DNA of 48,278 bases. It comes from Thermoleptolyngbya sp046719575. Its GTDB lineage: Bacteria; Cyanobacteriota; Cyanobacteriia; Elainellales; Elainellaceae. A program made the translations under genes and the position numbers. A model generated the notes under the pieces. That model did not search any database, was not told where the DNA came from, and saw nothing but the letters and a program-made list of their open reading frames with translations. Position 1 is the first letter of the stretch; every line of letters begins with the position of its first letter. Positions 7,813 to 13,898 of the stretch are shown in pieces. The stretch lies in the NCBI GenBank assembly GCA_046719575.1, contig JBDNCP010000013.1, forward strand, positions 1 to 48,278. The letters run 5' to 3'.

Positions 7813-7889
7813 TGTTTCAAGCTTGCCCTAAACGTGCCTCAAACTTGTTTCAGACTTGCCTCAAACTCGTCTCAACGTTGCCTCAGAAT
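7813..7889 (+). repeat. 11-bp tandem array, seven copies, upstream of small gene
   Basis: Seven consecutive 11-bp units: TGTTTCAAGCT, TGCCCTAAACG, TGCCTCAAACT, TGTTTCAGACT, TGCCTCAAACT, CGTCTCAACGT, TGCCTCAGAAT. They end 5 bases before the ATG at 7895. Read as 8+3, the unit is CTCAAACT plus a TGC spacer; the period equals one helical turn and the architecture of cyanobacterial Pho boxes. Confidence 0.85.
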
Positions 7890-7894
7890 TGCTT

Positions 7895-8224
7895 ATGGCT
7901 GAACCGATTCCAGCAATTACCTTGCCTCTGGCCACCCATCCTCAGCAGGAGGGCGAATGGCTCCAGGCAGCCCTCCACCGCTGGCTGGATGAAGAGTTTA
8001 TTCCCGAAGCAGTGAATGCAGACATTGCCCGCCGGGCAGCACAGGTGTTTGTGCGACATCGGATGGAAGGAGAAACGGATTTGGGATCGCTGGTAATTGC
8101 CCTAGTCACGGAGATGCAGGCCTTTGACTTTTCCCGCAGTTTTTTTAGTGAGTTTGCGGTGGCGAATGCAGTGAGTGATTTGCTGCTGGATAGCCTGGGG
8201 GTTGATCGCTGCTGCGGCGATTGA
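7895..8224 (+). CDS. Small hypothetical protein upstream of sphR
   Basis: A 109-residue acidic protein starting MAEPIPAITLPLATHP. It has no signal peptide or membrane segment and is predicted helical (ADIARRAAQVFVRHR, SLVIALVTEMQAFDFS, VANAVSDLLLDSLGV). I do not recognise the family. I use the ATG at 7895; an in-frame ATG at 7856 would place the 11-bp array inside the coding region and is less likely. No good Shine-Dalgarno is visible. It is co-directional with sphR and sphS, 130 bases before sphR, so it could belong to the phosphate-sensing locus. That is inference from position. Confidence 0.7.
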   Translation: MAEPIPAITLPLATHPQQEGEWLQAALHRWLDEEFIPEAVNADIARRAAQVFVRHRMEGETDLGSLVIALVTEMQAFDFSRSFFSEFAVANAVSDLLLDSLGVDRCCGD

Positions 8225-8258
8225 GTGTTTGAGTGTAAGTTGCTCCAACTTTTTCTCT

Positions 8259-8277
8259 TTTTAAGGATTCCTTAAAA
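8259..8277. promoter_or_regulatory. 19-bp palindrome upstream of sphR
   Basis: TTTTAAGGA-T-TCCTTAAAA, a perfect 9-bp inverted repeat with a single central base, lies 77 bases before the sphR start. It contains CCTTAAAA, similar to the PyTTAAPyPy core of cyanobacterial Pho boxes but in inverted form. It could be an sphR operator or the terminator of the preceding small gene. Confidence 0.45.
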
Positions 8278-8354
8278 TTGCTTGGGCGATCGCCCACAAT
8301 CTGTTTCTACCAATTTGGTAATATTGGCCTGAAATACTCAACCCTGAAAAATTC

Positions 8355-9122
8355 ATGGGCTCCACGATTCAGGACACTCCAGCGCTAGACAGCAAGCTGC
8401 TTCAGACCGATGTCAAGCTCGGTCGCGTGCTGCTGGTTGAAGACGAAGAACTCATTCGTGAAACGATTAAGCTCGCCCTCAGCGATGAGGGCTACGATGT
8501 AATCGTCGCAGAAGACGGGCGAGCTGCGCTAGACATCACCAGCCGCGCCGACGATGGCGATATCGAGTTTGAAATCGATCTGATTATTTTAGATTTAATG
8601 CTGCCCTACGTGAACGGGTTAGATCTCTGCCGTCTAATCCGCCATAATGGCAACACTGTGCCAATTCTCATTCTCAGCGCCAAAGGCAGCGAAACCGACC
8701 GCGTCGTTGGGCTAGAAGTGGGTGCAGATGACTATCTCACCAAGCCCTTTGGAATGCGGGAACTAATCGCTCGCTGTCGGGCGCTGCTGCGTCGCCACCG
8801 CCAGGTTCAGCCCCAAATCGGAGAAGCCAACCTGCGGTTTCAGGACATCACCCTATTTCCGCAGGAGTGCCGGGTAACAGTGCGGGGAGAAACCATCAAC
8901 CTCTCGCCCAAAGAGTTCCGCATTCTGGAATTGTTCATGACCCATCCCCGGCGGGTGTGGTCGCGAGAACAGCTTATCGAAAAGGTGTGGGGCCCTGATT
9001 TTATGGGCGACAGCAAGACGGTAGATGTCCACATCCGCTGGCTCCGCGAAAAGCTAGAGCTAGACCCCAGCCATCCCGAATATCTGACCACGGTGCGAGG
9101 GTTTGGCTACCGGTTTGGCTAA
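8355..9122 (+). CDS. sphR: Phosphate response regulator SphR (OmpR/PhoB family)
   Basis: A 255-residue response regulator. The receiver domain (about 23-145) has the acidic pair E29-D30 in LLVEDEE, phosphoacceptor D80 in IILDLMLP, and K in YLTKPF. The C-terminal winged helix (about 155-255) shows the OmpR/PhoB pattern LSPKEFRILELFM, VWSREQLIEKVWG, KTVDVHIRWLREKLE, VRGFGYRFG. An N-terminal extension of about 20 residues before the receiver is typical of cyanobacterial SphR. The next gene encodes an SphS-like kinase, supporting assignment as the PhoB-type regulator that activates phosphate-starvation genes through Pho boxes. The ATG at 8355 follows the palindrome at 8259-8277 and a HIP1 site. 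The identification as SphR rather than another OmpR regulator rests on the pairing and on resemblance. Confidence 0.85.
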   Translation: MGSTIQDTPALDSKLLQTDVKLGRVLLVEDEELIRETIKLALSDEGYDVIVAEDGRAALDITSRADDGDIEFEIDLIILDLMLPYVNGLDLCRLIRHNGNTVPILILSAKGSETDRVVGLEVGADDYLTKPFGMRELIARCRALLRRHRQVQPQIGEANLRFQDITLFPQECRVTVRGETINLSPKEFRILELFMTHPRRVWSREQLIEKVWGPDFMGDSKTVDVHIRWLREKLELDPSHPEYLTTVRGFGYRFG

Positions 9123-9176
9123 GCGCCTTGGGGCGGTTGACTGGGCCTTTAGGGAGGTTCTCTCAAGAGATCTGCG

Positions 9177-10583
9177 GTGAGTATTCTCGATTTTTTGTTG
9201 GGTCTGGTCATCGGTTTGGGGCTGCTGTGCTGGCAGCAGCTTCGCCAACGCCAACGCCTCACCCGGTTGCTCCGCGAGCTGCGGGCTGCGGATGTAGAAA
9301 CTTCTCCTTTTTCGGCCACGTCTCAGCTTGCTCTGACAGTGGCTCGCCAGCAGCGCATTCAGCAGCAGCTAGAGTCCGAGGTTTCCACCTATCGGTCTAT
9401 TTTGGAGGCGGCACCCGTGGGCTATCTCCAGCTTGATGACGAAAATCGCCTGGTCTGGTGCAACCGCGAAGCGCGATCGCTCTTAGACATTCCCCCCAAG
9501 TCGCCTAACCAGCCCGACAATCCCCGCCTGCTGCTGGAACTGGTGCGCTCCTACGAGCTAGACGACTTGGTGGAGCAAGCTCGCAATTCCAAAACGCTGT
9601 GCCAAAAAGACTGGGTGTTTTATCCGGTCAGTCCCGATGTGTTGCAGCTTACCCGCCAGCGCTCCCATGTGCTGCGGGGCTATGCCGTTCCCATGCCCAA
9701 GCAGCAGGTCGGCGTTTTCTTAGAAAGCCGTCAAGAATCAGTGCAACTCAAGCAGCAGCTTGACCGCTGGGCTTCTGATGTCGCCCATGAGCTAAAAACG
9801 CCCCTTACGTCTATCCGACTGATTGCCGAAACCCTGCAAACTCGTCTCGATCCGGCGCTGCGGGGTTGGGTCAATCGGCTGATTGGAGAATCTATCCGGC
9901 TCAGCGACCTAGTGCAAGACCTGCTAGACCTGGCGCTGATCGACCGCGAATCGTCTCAATGTCTGCATTTGAAGCAGGTCAATCTGCCCGACTTGGTGCA
10001 GTCGGCCTGGCTCAACCTGGAGCCGTTGTCTCGCAAAAAGCAGGTGCAATTGAAATATCAGGGGCCAGAATCTTTTCCGGTGCGGATTGATGAAGCCCGA
10101 ATTTATCGTGTGCTGATAAACCTGTTGGACAACAGTATCAAATACAGTCCGCCTTGGGAAACAGTCACCGTGCAAATCAGAGCGGGTACGATGGAAGCAG
10201 TCGGCGAAAGCAGGTCTGAGACTGGTGTTTGGCTGGAGGTGTTTGATGCAGGTACGGGATTTGCGGAGCAAGACCTACCCCACGTATTTGAGCGATTCTA
10301 TCGGGCTGACCCAGCGCGATCGCGCTTGCCGTCTAGCCATTCCTCCAGTTCCGAAGTATCAAATTTAGCCGAAGCCGAGCTACACCATCGCACCAGCAGC
10401 GGTCTAGGTTTGGCGATTGTTCGACAAATTGTGGAAGCCCATCAAGGCGTAGTGCTAGCCAGCAACCATCCAGAAACCGGCGGCGCATGGCTACGAATTT
10501 GGCTCCCCCAAGACGGGTCAATACCAGAGTTTCACCAAAAGCCACCGACAGGGCTAGAGCTAACCTCTAACGAAGCATCCTAA
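9177..10583 (+). CDS. sphS: Phosphate sensor histidine kinase SphS
   Basis: A 468-residue sensor kinase starting at GTG 9177. One N-terminal membrane segment (SILDFLLGLVIGLGLLCW) anchors it, with no periplasmic sensor loop. A coiled region is followed by a PAS domain (about 64-110, TYRSILEAAPVGYLQLDDEN). HisKA follows with phosphoacceptor H204 in SDVAHELKTPLTS, then HATPase_c with the N box (LINLLDNSIKYS), the G1 box (VFDAGTGFAEQDLPHVFERFY) and the G2 box (SSGLGLAIVRQIVEAHQG). This PhoR-like layout without a periplasmic domain, directly downstream of sphR with a 54-base gap, matches cyanobacterial SphS, which in relatives responds to phosphate limitation and is held in check by SphU. No sphU is seen here. 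Confidence 0.85.
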   Translation: MSILDFLLGLVIGLGLLCWQQLRQRQRLTRLLRELRAADVETSPFSATSQLALTVARQQRIQQQLESEVSTYRSILEAAPVGYLQLDDENRLVWCNREARSLLDIPPKSPNQPDNPRLLLELVRSYELDDLVEQARNSKTLCQKDWVFYPVSPDVLQLTRQRSHVLRGYAVPMPKQQVGVFLESRQESVQLKQQLDRWASDVAHELKTPLTSIRLIAETLQTRLDPALRGWVNRLIGESIRLSDLVQDLLDLALIDRESSQCLHLKQVNLPDLVQSAWLNLEPLSRKKQVQLKYQGPESFPVRIDEARIYRVLINLLDNSIKYSPPWETVTVQIRAGTMEAVGESRSETGVWLEVFDAGTGFAEQDLPHVFERFYRADPARSRLPSSHSSSSEVSNLAEAELHHRTSSGLGLAIVRQIVEAHQGVVLASNHPETGGAWLRIWLPQDGSIPEFHQKPPTGLELTSNEAS

Positions 10584-11038
10584 CCTCTAAAGAAACCTCT
10601 AAAGAAGCATCAAGGTCGGATGTAAGTTCTGCAAGCTTCCTAGAGTTTCCCAAAGTAAGGAGTAGAGTAAGGAGTAAGCAGCGGTCAAATCCCCTGTTTA
10701 GCCTACTCTGGTCATCCTGATTGACTGACAAAACCTGGGCACTACCTGGGCACTAGGCGGTTGAAACCGTTGCTATATCAACGAAGTCGGCCTGCGCCGA
10801 CTCTCTACCCTTATCCAAAACCCGCGTAGGTGGGTTTCGCCTGCGTAGGTGCGGCTTCCAGCCGCCTGCGGTAAATGCTTGTCAGTAAACCTCTTGCATG
10901 AATGCTGTTTTGAGGGTGTGAACCGTAGCGCGGCGGTACCGCGCCACGATTCACGCAAGAAGTCTAGTCAACGAGCCTGGTCATCTCACTCTGGCAGGAT
11001 GAAACCTTAACCCTCGACTCTGCCGACCCCCGATTCCC
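10584..11038. other. Repeat-rich spacer after sphS
   Basis: No gene is supported. After the sphS stop comes AACCTCTAA-type micro-duplication (10561-10605). From about 10757 a mosaic of short dyads follows: GTCGGC-ctgc-GCCGAC (10786-10801), AACCC..GGGTT around 10820-10840, and GCGGCT-tcc-AGCCGC near 10851-10865. These resemble the small palindromic repeats common in cyanobacterial spacers. The 81-bp MITE (10886-10966) is inserted next to them. Confidence 0.65.
10886..10966 (+). mobile_element. 81-bp MITE-like element, copy A
   Basis: Same length and nearly the same sequence as 31812-31892. The ends are imperfect inverted repeats (consensus TARACYTCTTGCRTGAAT), with TA at each boundary as for Tc1/mariner or IS630-type non-autonomous elements. 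The interior forms a hairpin whose centre is GCGCGGCGGTACCGCGC, the reverse complement of the centre of copy B. No transposase is present in the window. Confidence 0.75.
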
Positions 11039-11182
11039 TTAGGCTGGGACAAACTTCAGCACAACGCCGTTCATGCAATAGTGCAGAGCTGTGGGCGCGG
11101 GGCCGCCGTCAAACACATGCCCTAGATGACCACCGCAGCAAAGACAGTGAACCTCCCTACAGGTCATCAGAAAGGAATTGTC
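11039..11182 (-). pseudogene. msrB: 3' remnant of methionine sulfoxide reductase B
   Basis: The minus strand reads, without interruption to a stop at 11039-11041, LMTCREVHCLCCGGHLGHVF, then DGGPAPTALHYCMNGVVLKF, then VPA. This is the C-terminal third of MsrB: the second zinc-binding CxxC (CLCC before GGHLGHVF) and the region of the catalytic cysteine (HYCMN, usually RYCIN) are kept. The N-terminal half with the first CxxC is missing; upstream the frame runs into the AT-rich hairpin at 11185-11220. MsrB reduces methionine-R-sulfoxide in proteins; this fragment cannot fold as an active enzyme. It was probably truncated by the rearrangement that left the neighbouring repeats. The 5' boundary is approximate. 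Confidence 0.8.
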
Positions 11183-11184
11183 TA

Positions 11185-11220
11185 TAAGTTTACGAAAAAA
11201 ATTTTTCTTTCGTAAACTTA
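11185..11220. terminator. AT-rich 13-bp hairpin terminator
   Basis: TAAGTTTACGAAA pairs perfectly with TTTCGTAAACTTA around a 10-base A/T loop. It overlaps the stop codon (11218-11220) of the minus-strand gene that follows and separates it from the msrB remnant, so it is a likely terminator for that gene. Confidence 0.6.
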
Positions 11221-11520
11221 CTGTTCTTGCATCAGCCGCAGATAGTTTTGCTGAAGTTGGAAGTGATTTTCCGACAGGTTTTCGGTCAGATTGCGCTCCA
11301 CATCACAAAGCTGCTGCCAAAAGGCGGCCGAGCGTCGCCCCGCTACTGCCTCCTGCCATAGCATTTTCAGCAGTTCTGCCATGGCCGGATGGGTCTCAGC
11401 AATTTGGGCTTGCAGTTGGTCAAACGCATGATTAGCTGCTGCATGAGTCTGTAGGTCTTGCAGCAGAGCGATGCATTCCGCTAGGGCTTGCGTCATCGAG
11501 TCAGAAGAAGCATAGGTCAT
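11218..11520 (-). CDS. Small hypothetical helical protein
   Basis: A 100-residue protein from the ATG at 11520 (MTYASSDSMTQALAECIALL). An upstream in-frame start at 11565 would add 15 unconvincing residues. The sequence is helical and glutamine-rich (HAFDQLQAQIAETHPAMAELLKMLWQEAV, FWQQLCDVERNLTENL), with no signal peptide or membrane segment. I do not recognise a domain, although the even amino-acid use and GC3 bias support coding. It is divergent from trpS with about 260 bases between. It ends in the hairpin at 11185-11220. Confidence 0.65.
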   Translation of the reverse strand: MTYASSDSMTQALAECIALLQDLQTHAAANHAFDQLQAQIAETHPAMAELLKMLWQEAVAGRRSAAFWQQLCDVERNLTENLSENHFQLQQNYLRLMQEQ

Positions 11521-11657
11521 GGAGTGCCATGAGTTATTGTTTACAATTCTATAATCTTGTAACACCTACATCATTATGAGGTCGGGCAATCGGGATTCGC
11601 AACCCGCAGATATTCAGACTGAACCCGTCAGTAGTGTAGCTATATCCAAAGCCGCTA

Positions 11658-11681
11658 TTTGGGTTATGGTTTGGGTTATGG
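11658..11681 (+). repeat. 12-bp tandem duplication
   Basis: TTTGGGTTATGG occurs twice in direct succession upstream of trpS. Confidence 0.8.
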
Positions 11682-11727
11682 TTGAAAACACACAGGCTTA
11701 ACGCTTTCTCAGGGTTCCGCCGTCCTT

Positions 11728-11763
11728 ACTGTCAAGATAACTGTCAATATAACTGTCAAGATA
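11728..11763 (+). repeat. 12-bp tandem triplication upstream of trpS
   Basis: ACTGTCAAGATA, ACTGTCAATATA, ACTGTCAAGATA follow one another and end 21 bases before the trpS ATG. They lie where the trpS promoter or leader is expected. No T-box or leader peptide is apparent. Confidence 0.85.
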
Positions 11764-11784
11764 CTTTCATCAGCAGATAGCTTC

Positions 11785-12795
11785 ATGGGCAAGCAGCGCG
11801 TTCTCTCCGGCATTCAGCCAACAGGTGAGTTGCACTTGGGCAACTACCTCGGTGCCATTCGCAACTGGGTCGAAATCCAAGAAGATTACGACAGTTACTT
11901 GTTTATGGCGGATCTGCACGCCATCACCGTACCCCACGACCCCACGCGGCTGGCCGAAAGCACCTACAAAGTCGCCGCCTCCTATCTCGCCAGCGGCATT
12001 AGTTTGGAACATGCCACTATCTTTGTGCAATCCCATGTCCCCGCCCATGCAGAGCTAGCCTGGCTGCTGATGTGCATTACACCACTGAATTGGCTGGAAG
12101 ACATGATCCAGTTCAAAGAAAAAGCCGTGAAACAGGGAGAGAACGTGGGCGCGGGCCTGCTCAGCTATCCCGTGTTGCAAGCGGCTGATATCTTGCTCTA
12201 CGAACCCGATAGAGTGCCTGTTGGCGAAGACCAGAAGCAGCACCTCGAACTCACCCGCGACATTGCTGCACGGCTCAACTACCAGTTTGGCAGCGAAGAT
12301 GCGCCGATTCTGAAGTTACCTACGCCGATGATTCGTGCAGAGGGCGCACGGGTGATGAGTCTGACCGACGGCACGAAAAAGATGTCGAAATCTGACCCGT
12401 CCGAGTTGAGCCGAATTAACCTGCTGGATTCGCCTGAAGAGATTCAGCGCAAGGTCAAGCGCTGTAAAACCGATCCGATTCGCGGATTGGAATTCGACAA
12501 TCCGGAACGGCCTGAATGCACCAACCTTCTGACGCTCTATATGATCCTGTCGGGTAAGACAAAGGACGAAGTGGCGAAGGAATGTGCCGACATGGGCTGG
12601 GGGCAGTTTAAGCCGCTGCTGACGGAGACCATGATCACTGCGCTAAAGCCGATTCAAGACCGCTATCACGACATCATGAATGAACCCGGCTATTTGCAGC
12701 AGGTCTTGCACGAGGGCAAAGAAAAGGCGGAGGCGATCGCCAACATTACGCTAACTAAAGTGAAAAAGGCGCTGGGATATTCGTTGCCCGCTTGA
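11785..12795 (+). CDS. trpS: Tryptophanyl-tRNA synthetase
   Basis: Class I aminoacyl-tRNA synthetase that charges tRNA-Trp. The 336-residue protein has the standard bacterial length. GIQPTGELHLGNYLGAI at about residues 9-25 contains the HIGH-equivalent HLGN, and GTKKMSKSDPS at about 196-206 is the KMSKS loop. The tryptophan pocket strand YLFMADLHAIT and the PVGEDQKQHLELTRD segment are also present. The start is the ATG at 11785, preceded by the 12-bp repeats at 11728-11763. It is followed by a triple 16-bp repeat and then metF on the same strand, 170 bases away, so cotranscription is possible but not evident. Confidence 0.96.
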   Translation: MGKQRVLSGIQPTGELHLGNYLGAIRNWVEIQEDYDSYLFMADLHAITVPHDPTRLAESTYKVAASYLASGISLEHATIFVQSHVPAHAELAWLLMCITPLNWLEDMIQFKEKAVKQGENVGAGLLSYPVLQAADILLYEPDRVPVGEDQKQHLELTRDIAARLNYQFGSEDAPILKLPTPMIRAEGARVMSLTDGTKKMSKSDPSELSRINLLDSPEEIQRKVKRCKTDPIRGLEFDNPERPECTNLLTLYMILSGKTKDEVAKECADMGWGQFKPLLTETMITALKPIQDRYHDIMNEPGYLQQVLHEGKEKAEAIANITLTKVKKALGYSLPA

Positions 12796-12810
12796 GGGGA
12801 GATCAACAGG

Positions 12811-12858
12811 CGGAAAGTCACGGTGAGGGAAAGTCACGGTGAGGGAAAGTCACGGTGA
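12811..12858 (+). repeat. 16-bp tandem repeat, three copies
   Basis: GGGAAAGTCACGGTGA is repeated three times (first copy begins with C instead of G), starting 15 bases after the trpS stop. Confidence 0.9.
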
Positions 12859-12965
12859 GGAACCATTAATCGGGTTCTAAGTCAGGACTCTGTCTCCTGG
12901 CATCCTGAACTTTCAAGTGAAGAGAGAAGTGCTGAGAATTCTCTGGTTTTCGTTAGTTATGGTTT

Positions 12966-13898
12966 ATGGTTAACGCTGCATCCCCGCTCTCTGCCCCTGC
13001 CACGCGCCTGCAAGCGGCTGTCCGCTCCGGCGAGTTTCTGATTACTGCCGAGGTGATGCCGCCAAAGGGCTGCGACCCGACGCACATGCTGCAAATGGCG
13101 CATTTACTCAAGGACTGGGTGCATGGGGTAAACATCACCGATGGCAGTCGGGCAGTGCTGCGGATGTCGTCGCTGGTGTCGGCGGCGTTGCTGCTGCGGG
13201 AGGGCATCGAGCCGATTTATCAGGTGGCCTGCCGCGATCGCAATCGGATTGGGCTTCAGGCAGACCTGATGGGGGCGCAAGCCTTGGGCATTCGCAACGT
13301 GCTGGCGCTGACGGGCGACCCGATCAAGGCGGGCGACCATCCCGATGCCAAACCTGTGTTTGACCTGGAATCGGTGCGGCTGCTGCGGCTAATTGGCAAC
13401 CTGAATGCGGGGCTAGATATTAACAACAAGCCGCTGACGGACGGCGAAACCAGCTTTTTTGCCGGGGCCGCCGTCGATCCGCAGTGCCCCAGTTGGTCGG
13501 GACTCCAGCGCCGATTTGAGCGAAAAGTAGAAGCCGGAGCGCAGTTTTTCCAGAGCCAGCTCATTACCGATTTCGACCGTCTCGATAAGTTTATGCACCA
13601 GATTGCGGCGGGTTGCCACAAGCCGATTCTGGCGGGCATTTTCCTGCTAAAATCTGCCAAAAACGCCCAGTTTATTAACAAAAATGTGCCCGGTGCCCAC
13701 ATTCCGCAGCACATCATCGATCGCCTAGAAAAAGCACCCCATCCGCTAGAAGAAGGCGTGGCGATCGCCGCTGAGCAGGTGCAGATGGCGCGGCAGATCT
13801 GCCAGGGCGTTCACATGATGGCGGTGAAGCGGGAAGACCTGATTCCAGAGATTTTGGCGCGGGCGGGGTTGGGAAAAGTGGCAGAGGTCACGAGTTAG
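12966..13898 (+). CDS. metF: Methylenetetrahydrofolate reductase family protein
   Basis: A 310-residue TIM-barrel protein of the MTHFR family, which reduces 5,10-methylene-THF to 5-methyl-THF for methionine synthesis using bound FAD. Features visible: ITAEVMPPKGCDP at the N-terminal strand with the conserved E, VNITDGSRAVLRMSS, PIYQVACRDRNRIGLQADLMGAQALGIRNVLALTGDPI (family hallmark of D-R-N then L-T-G-D-P), and FFQSQLITDFDRLDKFM, PILAGIFLLKSAKNAQFI. It is a single catalytic domain, like bacterial MetF. The ATG at 12966 is preferred; a nearby ATG at 12959 is out of frame. Its 3' end overlaps that of the recombinase-like gene on the other strand by 11 bases. Confidence 0.88.
   Translation: MVNAASPLSAPATRLQAAVRSGEFLITAEVMPPKGCDPTHMLQMAHLLKDWVHGVNITDGSRAVLRMSSLVSAALLLREGIEPIYQVACRDRNRIGLQADLMGAQALGIRNVLALTGDPIKAGDHPDAKPVFDLESVRLLRLIGNLNAGLDINNKPLTDGETSFFAGAAVDPQCPSWSGLQRRFERKVEAGAQFFQSQLITDFDRLDKFMHQIAAGCHKPILAGIFLLKSAKNAQFINKNVPGAHIPQHIIDRLEKAPHPLEEGVAIAAEQVQMARQICQGVHMMAVKREDLIPEILARAGLGKVAEVTS

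Noticed and set aside
7813..7889. CRISPR array
   Set aside because: Unit is 11 bp without spacers of constant unique sequence and no cas genes nearby; it is a simple tandem array.
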